Source of the DNA: Guyanagaster necrorhizus
Lineage: Eukaryota > Basidiomycota > Agaricomycetes > Agaricales > Physalacriaceae
Length of the DNA stretch: 64,000 bases
Direction: 5' to 3'
NCBI RefSeq assembly: GCF_019112545.1
Contig: NW_025064888.1
Span: 517,383-581,382 of the forward strand
Part shown: positions 26,334 to 38,101 of the stretch, in pieces
How the letters are laid out: each line of letters starts with the position of its first letter
Position numbering within the stretch: position 1 is the first letter of the stretch
Made by a program: the position numbers and the translations under genes
Notes under the pieces: model-generated
The model's database searches: none
Seen by the model: the letters and a program-made list of their open reading frames with translations, nothing else
What the model was told of the DNA's origin: nothing

Positions 26334-27003
26334 TGGTAGGCTACAAGTTTAGATCAAAGCCTCAAGTCCTGTGGACCCGACGGTCAGAGGAGAGTCAACG
26401 TTACTCGCCTTGAAGCTGAAAACAGAATGATAGGGGGTTGTTGACGAATCGGCACGCAATGACGTATTGTGGCCGGTAATTATCCTTGATTTATGCCGTG
26501 TTGCCGAAATCTGAATCCTTTCCGCCCGGCTCGGAATTTCGAGGCATATCATCTGGAGAAGCAAGCTATGATATGGTACTAGTAGAAGAAGAGGTTGGCT
26601 GTATTGGCAGGCACACGTCTATTCTTTTAAGCAGTCAATTGGTCAATAGTCAATACCGCCGACATTATTACTTGCGGGCCGCCGTCCGTGATCGTATGCT
26701 TTCGTGATGGAAGCCTTGTCATCGCCGGCCGTGGCCCTTCAGAGTTCTCGCAATAAATGAACTTTTGAACGTAACTGAACGGTGTAAAAAGCCAGAGGGT
26801 TGCAGAGGGCAGCAAGGCGGATTCAAAGGCGCGCGATAGGTGGGGAGGACATCAACAACGTATCGCGGAACACAGTCAGCTGTTCCAGAAAAGGCAATCG
26901 TTGATGGCGCCTCACCCAGGTCCGGTGAATCATCCGACCTTTCTTTGTCTTTCTCTGACTTGCTCCACCCGTCTCCTCTGACAAAGCTTTTTTCTGTCCA
27001 TCA
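26334..27003. promoter_or_regulatory. Divergent intergenic region, regulator / membrane protein
   Basis: About 670 bp between divergent starts. It contains CT-rich stretches near 26935-27000, just before the downstream ATG, a common feature of fungal leaders. No specific operator is recognised. Confidence 0.35.
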
Positions 27004-28127
27004 ATGGCCAGATATCCAGCAAGGTAGGCTCTTCTCTTTACCTCCATCTGCTGGTTCAGTTCTTCCCCTCTGTCCCCCTCCCCCCCTTCCTTCCACGAGG
27101 CTGACCAGTTCATTTTCTTCTAATGTCTCGGTACTCTAGGTCTGCCTCCTTCGTGATTACACTCTTCGGTATTATCACCAATTCAGCGCTAGCCATACAA
27201 GTCTTGGCAGCCTCACGGTCAATCAAATGGGAGCCTGAATTTGAGTGGGAGACGTCCAATGATACGTGGAGGGTGGATGGTGTCAAGGTCGTGTGGGGGC
27301 TCCTGCTCTCATATTTCGTCTCAGCTGCCACTGTATGTGCGATAGGCTTCGTAGGCGTGGTTAAGGTGTGCTGTCATTGTTCTCTTAAAACTGATGCCGA
27401 ATCACTCATCGTCGCCCCTGCACGACACGACAGAGCAAGCCTTCATTTGTCAGGTTCTACCGCGATTACTCTATCGCCGATTTTTCCTTCTGCGCGATCG
27501 TTACAGTTTTCGGCGCCTATGGGGCTTTTCGTGGCACAACCCGTACCGGTGTCTGTGAAGAGCTCTCTCGTCAGCCCGAGTTAATGCGAGATCTCGGTGA
27601 AATGGGACTCAGCCTGGAGAACTGCGAACGGTGGTTCGAGCGGGCCGTCATGGCTTTTGTGGCATGCATGGTTATTGTGATTGTTGTCCGAGTAAGTAGA
27701 TAGATGTTTCACTTTTATCTTTTTGTTCGTCCGCTCTAACACCCTAACTTGGGTACCCCAGTTGCACTTCTTGTTGGCCGTGTCGAATTATTATTCACAC
27801 GTCTCGAGACACGCGAGCCAACGCACTAGCGGTCTTCTGCCTACGTCACGGCCTCACTCCCGCACAGATTCGCTCCAGCGAGTGCTGCTTCTCCCGCGCT
27901 CAAATCCATCATCGGATCCGGAGAGTATCACCGTATACGCCCCAGTATCATTAAAGAACCTCACCCCAGAGCTCCGCCAATCAGCAACTGAAGCGTGGGT
28001 ACGCAGGACAGATTCGCACCGACACACAAGGTCGCAATCAAATACGAACACCACCGGCAGGATAACCCTTCCCATTCAACCTAATGAAGGATTGCTACCG
28101 CCGTATTATGACGACGTAAAGGCATAA
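27004..28127 (+). CDS. Four-helix membrane protein with C-terminal PPxY motif
   Basis: Four exons (27004-27023, 27140-27367, 27454-27691, 27762-28127) encode 283 residues. The first exon is only 20 nt and the first intron 116 nt, long for this window; together they give MARYPARSASFVITLFG. Four hydrophobic helices are visible: VITLFGIITNSALAIQ, WGLLLSYFVSAATVCAIGF, FCAIVTVFGAYGAF, and AFVACMVIVIVV with LHFLLAVS. The C-terminal 110 residues are cytosolic, Ser/Arg-rich, and end PPYYDDVKA. The PPYY is a PY motif of the kind bound by WW domains of Nedd4/Rsp5 ubiquitin ligases, so an adaptor or endocytosed cargo role is possible. The architecture recalls small basidiomycete membrane proteins of unknown function. 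The donor at 27368 is inferred from frame. Confidence 0.65.
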
Positions 28128-29645
28128 GCTTAGGTTATGTAGGCTTTTCTTTTTGTTGTTGACCACATACGTATTACACATATCTCCTTCATTTGCATGC
28201 CTAGTGTCGTGTTGTCCTTCTTCCTTACATTGCTATTTAGTTGTACAGTCTCGTCTATTTTCATGTTGTACAAGACATATTTTTTTACGGCTTGAAATGC
28301 AGTCTTCATATTATATTCTTTGTTGAAATACGAACGGATATACATATGTATGGCCGAAGCAACACGATGTTCAAGTCGAGTGATTATTGGCTCGGAAGTA
28401 GGGAGCGTTACATGTCGTAAATTGCGACGGCGGCAGTGAAGTCGAGAGCGCCACAACAACGAGATACTGAATGACGCCACAAGGAAAGCTGCGAGGTAAG
28501 GAATGAAAAGGGATAATTTAAATGACAAGGGGTTAGTGCATAAATGACAGACATGATGATTGAACGGACATGACGCCGATTAAAGACGAGGGACTTTTTA
28601 TCCAAGGAAAAACATGGGTCGCTAAGGCGAATGCCGAGCGAGGGTCGTCGGAACGCCGACAAGCGACACGCGCTGACGATGCAGCAAGTCCAGATGCGCC
28701 AGACACGCGCCGCTGAATATCGAATAATTGGGGCAAGGGTCCAGACACGCACTAAAATGCAGCTCGGCGAGTCGGGATTGAAGCCCCAGTCGGGAAGGGA
28801 GACCGACGGGAGATATCAGCCAATAGCAGCGACGCAGGTGGTCGATGATTGGACAAGTTGGTGGGAGCGAAGGGAACCAATCTGGAAACAGGAAGCAGAG
28901 GAAAATTTGGAGGACCGGGAATCTCGACTCTGACGGCAACGGGGGCTTGCGTGTAGAGGAGGATCAAGTAAGTATTTGTAGTGGGCGTCAAAGTGAGTTC
29001 ATTTTGTAGTGAGCCCAGGTTAGGCCAGTCCACGGTAAAACTAGCTCTTAGTGGTTCATCAACGAACCAAGGAACTGTATAGAATTGGATGTGGACACGG
29101 ATCTGAATCTTGCAATACTTGTGATACCTTTGCTATAAAGTCCGGGAGGTTACACGGCAAACATGTGGTATTACCCCCTCTGGATCCTACAGGATGCGAG
29201 GTATGAACGGGTATAGACTTCAAATACGAATCGTCAGAGGCAGGTACAGCCAGGTCCAAACAGGGCCGAGATCCAGTCGAGACTCCCACCTTCCTAAACC
29301 GGCCATCACCTGGTTGCCGGCCAATTTTTCAACTTGCATTTTTCTACCATTTTCGTTCCAAATCCTTTCGAGGCATATATCTTGCGCATCAACATATATC
29401 TGCCTTTTGTTCCCGTTCCCCGTCCTCGTTGTTCTGCCGCCTTCACCATTATTGGGTCAGTCGATGGCCCATTTACCCTTCCCCGCATTCTCGTCCCCGT
29501 ACTGATGACGACCTTGCCGCCTTTCTTTACAGGCACTCGACCCACCGCAACCAACCCAACTTAGTGGGCAATCCGCCACCGTTATTACCAACAGCGACCG
29601 CCTAATTCCACTGGACGAGTACGCTCTCGACCTCCAAAAACTGCC
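28128..29645. other. Intergenic, about 1.5 kb
   Basis: Overlapping open frames on both strands at 28400-29050 reflect GC-rich sequence, not recognisable protein. The stretch before 29646 is probably the promoter and leader of the TPA1 gene. No RNA gene or repeat is seen. Confidence 0.4.
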
Positions 29646-31976
29646 ATGGCGCGCCCTCGATCGCCGTCTGCAGACCAATCAGACACTGTATCCTTGTTGA
29701 AGCGGCTCAAGACCCAACATCCCAATAACGGAACTGCAATTGAGGACCCAGTTTCTGCCTTTGCGACGGATCTCTTCGACCATGCCAATATATCGAGACT
29801 TCACACCTCCTACCTCGAGAGCTCCCCGTTTCACTACGCCATGGTCGAGAAGCTTTTCCAGGACGACCTGCTCAAGAATGTCAAGGATGAGTGTCTTAGC
29901 GAGCTGAGCTTCACAGAGAAGGAGACTGACATTTACAAGGTTTGTTTCATTGACTATATGCGCCGGTTTCATTAATCATTCCCGTTCCTCCACAGGTAAA
30001 TCAGACTGGGGACCTTGCTTCGCTCAATTACCTTACCTCCTCTCAAATCTCCCTCCTACCTAATCTCCTCAGACTCCGCGATGCGCTCTACTCTAATGCA
30101 TTTCGTTCTTTCCTTCGAACCGTCACTGGCTGCGGGCCTCTGTCCGGTAAGAAGCAGGACATGTCGGTCAATTCGTACACGAAAGGCTGCCATCTCCTCA
30201 ATCATGACGATGTCATTGGCAGCCGACGCGTTTCCTACATTCTGTACATGCCCCTGCCCAACTACCAACTCTGGCAGAAGGACTGGGGAGGCGCTCTTGA
30301 ACTCTATCCCGTCAAGGAATCTGCTGATGGCAACCTGGAACCGCTGCCTGTACCGGGGAAAATGATCCCACCAAGTTGGAATCAGTTCATCTTCTTCGAG
30401 GTCCAGCCCGGTCGCAGCTTCCATTCTGTCGAAGAAGTTGTCGTTGGCGGAGAAGGCGAGGATGGCAGGGAGCGCTTGAGCATTAGCGGCTGGTTCCATG
30501 CTGCCCAGGAGGGTGAGGAAGGCTATGATCCCAAACTACTCACTGCTGAGGGCAAGAGCTCACGAGAGCAGTTGGTTAGTGCTCTCCTCTATGTTCTGTA
30601 CACCGCTGATGTTCTCCACAGGCTTCTACCTCTACCATCTTTAGACCGTACACAGACACACCGACATCCTCACCGCTGCCTGACGGACTTCCTCAGCTAA
30701 CAGACCAACCGTTATCCGAGGAACACATATCTTTCCTTCGTGAATATCTCAACCCCGTCTACCTCCAGTCTCGCACCATGAAAGCCCTCGCCTCTCGTTT
30801 CGTCGAAGAGTCGTCGTTGGAATTGCACTCTTTCCTTAAGAATGATCTCGCCGAAGCCCTCGAGCCACGTCTACGGGATCTTGATGCGACGGACGGCCTT
30901 GGTCCCGAACGAATGGGGCGCGTCCCACCACACTCCTCTGGTGTCAACCTCCCGGCGTCGTCGAACCCAACGACACATATGCCCCATGGGGCCACCAATG
31001 GCCAAGCACCGCTCGTTGCCGAATCCAATAGCGCCTGGACCGTCAAAGGACCTCCGCACAAGTGGCGGTACTGCACTCTTCTCCCGCCCTCTCCCTCTGC
31101 TCCTGTTACGTCCGTCACCCCACTCTCCGCCCATCCTTCACCGTCTGAGATCCTCAGGGTCCTCCAAGATGAATTGTTCCCGTCCCAGGCTTTGCGAGCG
31201 TGGATGGCAAGCGTGACTAAACTTCTCCCGTTGAGACATAATGTCGAAGCGAGGCGGTTTAGGCCCGGGTTAGATTATACGCTTGCGACGAGCGAGGAAA
31301 ACGAGGCTAGATTGGATGTGGTGCTTGGACTGACGCCCGAGTCATTGGAAAACGAAGATGATGACATGAGAGGAAGGGTTGGCAAAGGAAGAGGGAAGGA
31401 GCTTCGTGGGTGGGCCGCTAGCCAGTGGGGTGGTTGGGAGGTAATAAAAATTTTCCTTCCATTAATTTCCTTTCTAATGAACATCATTCTATCATATAGT
31501 GCTACATGGCTCCACATAATGAAGAGGACGACCCGGCCGTTTATCGTGCCGGCACGTACAAAAAGTCGGCTGTTCTTAATGGGACCGCTTGGACGATAGA
31601 CTCGAGCGGCGCTGGGAACGGTTCTACCAACACTAACGGTGGCTCGGCGGCAGCAACAGCAGCCAATGGCAATGGAGGACAAAGCCCGGCTAACAACGGT
31701 AGTCCGAATGGGAAACATGGTAGCCCCGATCCAATTCCAATGGATGCTGACGAGAGTGGGCCCCCAGAGGATGAAGAGGACGAAGATGAGGAAGACAGTA
31801 CACTACTGACAGTGCAGCCTGGATTTAACCGCCTGCTACTGGTTTTGAGGGACGAGCGTGTAATGCGATTCGTCAAGTATGTGTCGGCTGCTGCGGATGG
31901 CTCACGATGGGATGTATGTGGTGAGTATGAGGTTGGGGTGGTTCAGGAGGAGGCAGAGATGGAGGAAGCTGATTGA
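29646..31976 (+). CDS. TPA1: Prolyl 3,4-dihydroxylase Tpa1/Ofd1 (2-oxoglutarate, Fe(II))
   Basis: Four exons (29646-29939, 29996-30574, 30622-31440, 31500-31976) encode 722 residues. The N-terminal double-stranded beta-helix domain is clear: NYLTSSQISLLPNLLRLRDALYS, then GCHLLNHDDVIGSRRVSYILY with the iron-binding His-x-Asp, the distal His in FHSVEEV, and the 2-oxoglutarate-binding Arg in RLSISGWFH. The C-terminal half matches the second, non-catalytic Tpa1 domain (EEHISFLREYLNPVYLQ, PPHKWRYC, FRKWL-like turns) and carries an acidic low-complexity insert rich in Asn, Gly, Asp and Glu near 31610-31800. Tpa1/Ofd1 proteins hydroxylate ribosomal protein uS12 and, in fission yeast, control SREBP stability by oxygen. 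Confidence 0.93.
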
Positions 31977-34515
31977 CTGACTGATTTTTCCCCTTGCATT
32001 CTTTCGTTGGTACTCGGTTGTTATATGTGTATTCCATCTGCTCAGTCTATCTCTTACGTTCCCATCCATCTGGTTTTCTATGCTTGCATTATTTTATATC
32101 ACTCCTCTCTGCAGACACGCTCTTTGTTGTTGTTCTCCCCATCTTACATAGTTCGTAATCCTCAGGTCGCCGCACGCCGTCTGATTAGAAACGAATGAAT
32201 GAAAATGATAATGATCATCTATGATATGAAATGATTCCCATTCATCATTGCTTGAAACTTTAGTGCACTAAGAACGTCTAGTGATCCGCCCTTGAACGAG
32301 GGCATATACTGTGCGAAATGATACTAATATGATTGTTGGAAGAAAAAGAGTCTGGACCAGATTCAGATGAACGGGGATCTCCATAACTCCTCCGAGCCCC
32401 AGTTCACTGGCTCGCCTTATCCCCAGATCTTGTTTCGTGTTAGGCGGTTTGAGTCACTTGGCAAGTTCTTCTTCATCAATAGCGGCAACGAATACTGCGC
32501 TTCAAAAATTATGCTTTCCGCTTTCTGCGTACTTGCTGGTTGAAACGTGGTGTCACGTCGAATTAGCTTTACCTCAGATTTGGACAGCCAAGGGCATGGA
32601 TCGGTCCTCCTCAGAGTCTAGAGCGTGAGTTGCTAGGAGGAAGCTCGAACGCTGAAGTACCCCCTGCGGTGTTACAAATTCACGAAGTTAGAAGAAGATG
32701 AGGGTAGGGGGGTTCATTTTTGCCGGATGCAAAGCTCAAAATTGGTAGACAGCAGTATTTGTACTGCTGTCTAAAATATTTGAGGCGGATCAAGATTCCA
32801 CCTGAGTAGTAGTAGAGATGAGCTGAGGCCGTCCTTCGTGTCCCTTTGTTTGAACTGGGCTTCTTGCTTTACCATTTCCGGTTTCGGCGATCAGCTTTAG
32901 TGAGTGGGAGGTATACCTATACGGGGCAGACTTGGATAGAATGATACGTATGCCGGCCCTTCTCTTAGCTCGTACCAAGGTGAATCCAGGCCCGTCTCTC
33001 GAGTGAGACAGAGCAATTATTTTTATCGGGATTATGTATGGAGCAAGAAGGACCCATACGGAGTAGATAGCAAGCCGATATTGTAAGAGATCCGTAGCCG
33101 CTTAGTATTTTGCTGCTAGAGAATCCAGACCCTTCATAAAAGAGAAGAGATGGTGTTCCGTTTCATAACGACTATAGTGGATAAACTCATACCGGCTTGA
33201 CATTTCCAAAATGATTTACTGCGAGAACGGTTCGGGGTCCAGATGAAACTAAATAAAGAGAGGCTCCCATTATTTCTGCAATCAGCGAGAAACAACTAGT
33301 ACGCACCGAGCTCTTGAAATTCTCTGGAGAGTAGCAAGAAGGACAATGTCAAGTCGCAATTTTCTGCAGTAATCGAAAGGTTGGTTCCTGCGATTGATTC
33401 TCATACCTACGACGCCGCTCTCTCCTCTCCAAACCTATATGATCAACGCCGACCTTCGCACTTTTTTTTTCTGCTAATGCAATACCCTCTTACGGGGAAG
33501 GGGATGAGGAGCGAGGAGCGAGAAACAAAGCTAGTGCGAATATAGATGAGTTCCAAACCAACGGACGTATGTGCCTCAGCTTTCGCTTCGGTTAAACGTC
33601 TGCATGTAGACAAAAGATTATGGTGGACGCCATGGGTTTCACAAAGTCGTGGCATTGACAAGCCTTCGACAGACAGTAAGCATGTGCATCATTTCTGAAG
33701 AAGCTAGTTCATTACGTTGGAACAGAGAGACGGGGATGGATCATTTTTAATGCCTAAAGTCATCGACCCCTGCTTCAGGACTAAGCAACAGAAAGCCCAC
33801 AAGGACGATGTCGGAGCACTATCGGCAGCCTCAGAGAAGTGAGGAAGGAATATTCGGATCCAGAAGGCCGACAGTTAGTGGAACAGCCCTTTCGGTAGTC
33901 TGACACTGAAAATTCATCGGTCTCTTTTGCTGTGGACAGAAAATCATTGGCAGCATGTAACAGTTTAATGTGGCTGTCTTGAGAACTTGATTCCTCTTCG
34001 CGGGATTGATATAAGCTTCGGTTACAGAAATTCCAAATCGTTCTTTTCATTTGTAGACAACAATTGCAAGCTCGCCGATAGATTGATAAGACAGTACATA
34101 GGAATGTATATCAGCTAATGGAAGATACTCTGAGAAATGCTTTGAATGCCTCTTACGACGAGAGAAACAACATTGGCTCATTAGCGACATGTGCTTAGGG
34201 ACGTCTTTCTAGAACTGCATCAACGAACAACGATGTACTCTTTGCGCGTCGGTTAAAAAGGATCTCGCTAGAACAGCAACAGTGGAACTAGGATTGTGAG
34301 ATATAAGTTTTTGACGTCGCGTATGATGTCGGTGAATGAAGTGCTTAGCTGTGATGACATAACTTAGAATGAATTAACTCTCAGACGACGGAAAAATCGT
34401 TATCCACGTTCATCCTAGCCGGTCCTCGAAATCATCTCGAGAAAAGATGGTCCGATTCTTTGTCTGCTTCACCCGATCGTCTTTTAGCATTCTAATTTCA
34501 AAGTCAGCGCTAGCA
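31977..34515. other. Gene-free stretch, about 2.5 kb
   Basis: Open frames are short and featureless. The only structured element seen is the perfect inverted repeat at 32746-32773. The T-rich stretch near 31985-32200 fits a 3' flank of the TPA1 gene. Confidence 0.4.
32746..32773. repeat. Perfect 12-bp inverted repeat (hairpin), 4-nt loop
   Basis: The left arm TAGACAGCAGTA and right arm TACTGCTGTCTA are exact reverse complements around a TTTG loop. The element is isolated in a gene-free stretch, with no U-run typical of an RNA polymerase III terminator nearby. It could be a palindromic protein-binding site, a remnant of a transposon end, or chance. Confidence 0.6.
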
Positions 34516-34934
34516 TCAGCGAAGACCAATATGAGCGTACCTAGCATCCACCCTAGCATCATCACCCTCTACACCGACAATCGCTTGCGGCGTCTTTGCT
34601 TCAATGACCTGCACGTAATCCAATGCTATCAACAAATCCGTATCCATGGGATTCAAACGCACATAATGATTATCACAATGCGGACAATATTCGTCACTCT
34701 CCTCGTAGCTTGTCATGTCTTTACGGAAAGCCTTCTTGCATTTTTTGCATATAAACGCCATCTCGGTCGTCCGTGCCAGTGGATGCGCCTCGGATTCAGC
34801 GTGACAGTCGGAACAGTCGAACCATTTCTTGCAGCAGGGCGCTCGGATGGAAACTTGCGCGTTTAGAATGTGTTTGCTGATGACGAGAGGTGTAAGACAG
34901 TAGGTGCGCGTTGGGCGAAGGACACTGACCACAT
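34516..34934 (-). CDS. CHY-type zinc-finger protein
   Basis: Two exons, 34930-34934 and 34516-34876, encode 121 residues; the first coding exon is only five nucleotides (ATGTG), and the 53-nt intron splits codon 2. The join yields MCKHILN, restoring the first zinc ligands of the CHY domain, which then runs APCCKKWFDCSDCHAESEAHPL, and further CxxC pairs (FICKKCKKAF, YCPHCDNHY). Family members include yeast Hot13, which acts in the mitochondrial intermembrane space, and larger RCHY1-type ubiquitin ligases. This short form has no RING, so a Hot13-like or chaperone role is more likely than ligase activity. Confidence 0.82.
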
Positions 34935-35134
34935 CGTTCAAAGATAACCGACGTTGTGAACGAAAGATTATTGGTGGTCACCGGACAAACCGAAGCAACG
35001 CTCCCGGTATCTACACGAGGTTTGTTCTTATTATTTTCACCAATGTATGAAAAATTATGCATAGATATGGGAGTGGGGTGCAAGAGACATAGTAGCATTA
35101 TTACGAATGCCTGTACATCGGACTGGTTATACGT

Positions 35135-36062
35135 TTACTCTTGGTAAGGGTAAGCCAACTTGGGGGCATCCTTGCGCCTCCACAACTTCTTCCTGAATTT
35201 GGATGCCTTAGAAATGTCCCAGGAGATAAGAGCACGGTACGAACTTTTTCTTAGTCGGGACATGCTCGGCAAAGACTTCAACACAGTACTTAGCTTTGAA
35301 TTCGCGAATGAAGCGAGGATCCCTGAGCAGCATTATAAATCTGACTATATCTGATTGTGAAAAAAAGCACCAGAGTTCACTAGCAATTCCTAGGTCCTTG
35401 CAGCAGCGCATCAAGGCATTGCTCTTGCACGCTTCGGTAGCCGTGGCGACTCCGTTGACGTCAAAATACTCTTGTTCGCCTCTAGCGATGGCGACGAGTC
35501 TGAATGAAAATGTTTAGGAAAGGAACCTCCAGAAGACGCGCATACGCACCGCCCTTGGCACACGAGAGCGTATTCCCGGCTGACAATTTTCGCACTGACA
35601 TTAGTTTCACCGCGAGGCGCTAAACCCCATGCACCAGGACCGAACGCCCTGTTCAGAATGCGACGGTACTTGATTTCAGGAAGGTAAAGAAGGCCATCTG
35701 TTCGAAAAGAGATGAGCAGGCGCAACAAAAAACAAAAACAACTCACCTGGCTTGCATTCTACGTCGAGGGGCTCCACAGGCGCAAGAAGGATATCGGCAG
35801 CCTCTTTGGGGAAAGCCTGCTGGGAGAGGCCGTAGTAACTTTTGGACCAATCGGTTTGACCTTCCTTTTCACCACCAAAAGGCACTGGGGCATCGTTCGG
35901 CTGTGGAGGGATCTCTGCCTCCACGTCTTCGCTCGCGGTTGCAAAGCCAGCAAACCTGGGAGTTCGCAACATCGTTCTTGACAAGGCAAGCGAAGACCTG
36001 AGACCTAGTCCCCGAAGTGAGCGCGACTGGTTGGTCAAAACACTCCGAACGAGGCTGGCCAT
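35135..36062 (-). CDS. MGM101: Mitochondrial genome maintenance protein Mgm101
   Basis: Five exons (35747-36062, 35550-35697, 35371-35499, 35245-35322, 35135-35192) encode 242 residues. The N-terminal about 50 residues are rich in Arg, Ser and Leu with no acidic residue, a typical mitochondrial presequence. The conserved core follows: [24 protein letters not shown]-like [63 protein letters not shown] and the C-terminal [11 protein letters not shown]. Mgm101 is a Rad52-related single-strand annealing protein that binds mtDNA nucleoids and is needed for mtDNA repair and inheritance. Every splice preserves frame. It diverges from CDC14 across 197 bp. Confidence 0.95.
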
Positions 36063-36259
36063 TGTGGTACTGTTGAGACAGAATTTACAATTTTGAAACA
36101 AAGAAAAAGCGACTGTCAGACCCTAACCCTATGTCTGCACGTGATCCAGTCGCGAAACTACATTTAACAAACAAGCTCCCACAAAGCCCTTTCGAGGCAA
36201 ATTTCAACTTTTCAAATTCGCATCCAGCTTCTGCCACTCATTTTACGGCCGCATGCACC
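36063..36259. promoter_or_regulatory. Divergent promoter MGM101 / CDC14
   Basis: The 197-bp gap contains CCCTAACCCT at 36121-36130 and a CACGTG E-box at 36138-36143, the core bound by bHLH factors such as Cbf1/Pho4. Assignment of either site is inference. Confidence 0.35.
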
Positions 36260-37939
36260 ATGGATGATCAACTGATGGACATGCGAACCCTTATTCAAGA
36301 CTCTTTGGACGATGCGAGTGCTGTCTTTCTGCACCAATGACAGCCTGTTGACTTCGCGTTTTGACAGATTTTGTCCCCTCGTACGGCATATACTGGTAAA
36401 ACAACTGCCCTGCAGCGCCTAGAGCATCAACTGTCGATCTGTGTTCAGAAAGAATCAGAAATCCTTGACTTTTTGTTGGCTCTACAGCACACATTTGAGT
36501 GTAATAGTGGGTATCATGTTGGTCTGTTTCCTTCTTGTTTGCTGATCTGCATACAGTACCACTACGGTTAATGCCATGGATAGCAGAAGTTTCAGCTGAA
36601 CTTCAAACCCTCTTAAATAGGGGAGTACCTGACGGTCGGTACTTCTACCGTCTTACACTAGTTCGTGACTGATGAAGGGAACAGACAATGATAGCATTCA
36701 AATATCTCAACTCTTGGACCAACTCTCACTTTCTTTGTCTCTTATTCAAGGCATTGTCATGTTGCACCCTCCCAGCAAAACGTATCTTGGTCGGAAATAC
36801 CCCGTGGAGGTGCGTCATCGTGGACGAGTCTGATGGCAATTAAGTCTGATAGGCGTTAAAAGATATTCATTGATCTACTCGTGACTTCACGTCGCGCATC
36901 TTGTCCATCAGATCCAAACTCGTCCGGCTCTCTTCTCAAATCCCGCGAATTACAAGCGCCACTCTCATCCATTGTCATGGACGCCCTCCTTTGTATATTA
37001 GTCGACTCTTCTGTTGCTCTGCGCTCGTTTGAAGAGTGCAATGGAGTCCAGGCTATTGTCAAAATTCTCAAACGCGCTGGGACTCCTCGTGAAGTTAGGT
37101 ATGTCATATCCATGTAGTCGCCGGCAAGCATTTGACATCCGAAAATTAGAATGAAATGCTTAGAATTCCTATACTTCTACCTGCTGGACGAGAGTCCCTC
37201 TGCAGAGACTGGTGCTTTGAAGCACCCTACATCAGTGCCGCCCATCACCACAACTCCGGTGACACCTGTTGCTACGACATCCTTGCGACCGAAAAAACCA
37301 TACATCAACGGGAAGCCGACGCGTCCCATGTCATGTTATGGCTCCTCCACTTACTCCTTCTCATCTAGTTCTGGGAGTGCAGCATCTACCTCTCAATCTG
37401 GGTTCACAACGAGCTCTGGAAGTACAACCCTTTCTGTGAGCTCCAGCACCTTCTGTTCAGGTCAAACGTCCCGGTCAACATCCACCAGTTCTGCTGAATC
37501 CTTTTCATCGACGTCGTCTGTTGCCTCAGCCTCGACTGCCGTGTCTTCTGTACAGTCATCCCCAACAAAGACGACGGCCGACCCTTTACCTGTATCAAAT
37601 ACGCCAGTCAATATTCCTCCACCAGTATTCAGGCCAAAGTCTCTGTACATGTTGCAGCGGGACCTCGATTTCGTACCTGAGAGTCCCCAAAGGCCCACAG
37701 CGAGCTCTGTTGCAAATACGAGCCTCTTGCGACCTCATCCGGGGAAAAGTGTGTCTCAAACAACTACAAGATGCCGATTGGGCTCGGCCTTTGTTCTTGA
37801 CACGAGTCCTAAGAGGACCGGAGTCGTGGAGAAGGTTCGGACAACTGAAGAAAAGAAGGAAATTCTTGGTACTATGTTGGGGAATGTCGATGCGTTGGTG
37901 GAAGGTGTTCGGAGGGTGGGTGTCTGGGGACTGGGATAG
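36260..37939 (+). CDS. cdc14: Cdc14-family septation initiation network protein
   Basis: Six exons (36260-36322, 36368-36506, 36587-36634, 36685-36809, 36863-37098, 37150-37939) encode 466 residues. The first about 240 residues match the fission-yeast Cdc14 (SIN) family, which is unrelated to the phosphatase of the same name: TALQRLEHQLSICVQKESEI, LIQGIVMLHPPSKTYLGRKY, IFIDLLVTS, LCILVDSSVALRSFEECNGV, MKCLEFLYFYLLDE. This armadillo-like regulator binds the kinase Sid1 at the spindle pole body and promotes septum assembly. The C-terminal 225 residues are a Ser/Thr-rich disordered extension (a long Ser/Thr tract near 37340-37560), absent from the 240-residue yeast form and probably regulatory. 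Confidence 0.88.
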
Positions 37940-38101
37940 GTTTCGTGTAGCTATATGTATCGCATTTGGGATACCCCATCTTTTCTCTGGAATATTTCAT
38001 GAACAGGAGAGCACTGTAGAGAGAAGTAAGAGCATTAACGTGATTATAAACACACTGTATGATTCCGCCGTGCACCCAGTTGTAACGTCACCACATAGGT
38101 T

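Noticed and set aside
28408..29033. Cluster of overlapping minus-strand frames, possible gene
   Set aside because: Several frames are open at once on both strands in GC-rich sequence, with no motif; the pattern fits chance.
36121..36130. CCCTAACCCT as a sign of a telomere
   Set aside because: Only a partial repeat inside a divergent promoter, in the middle of conserved genes.
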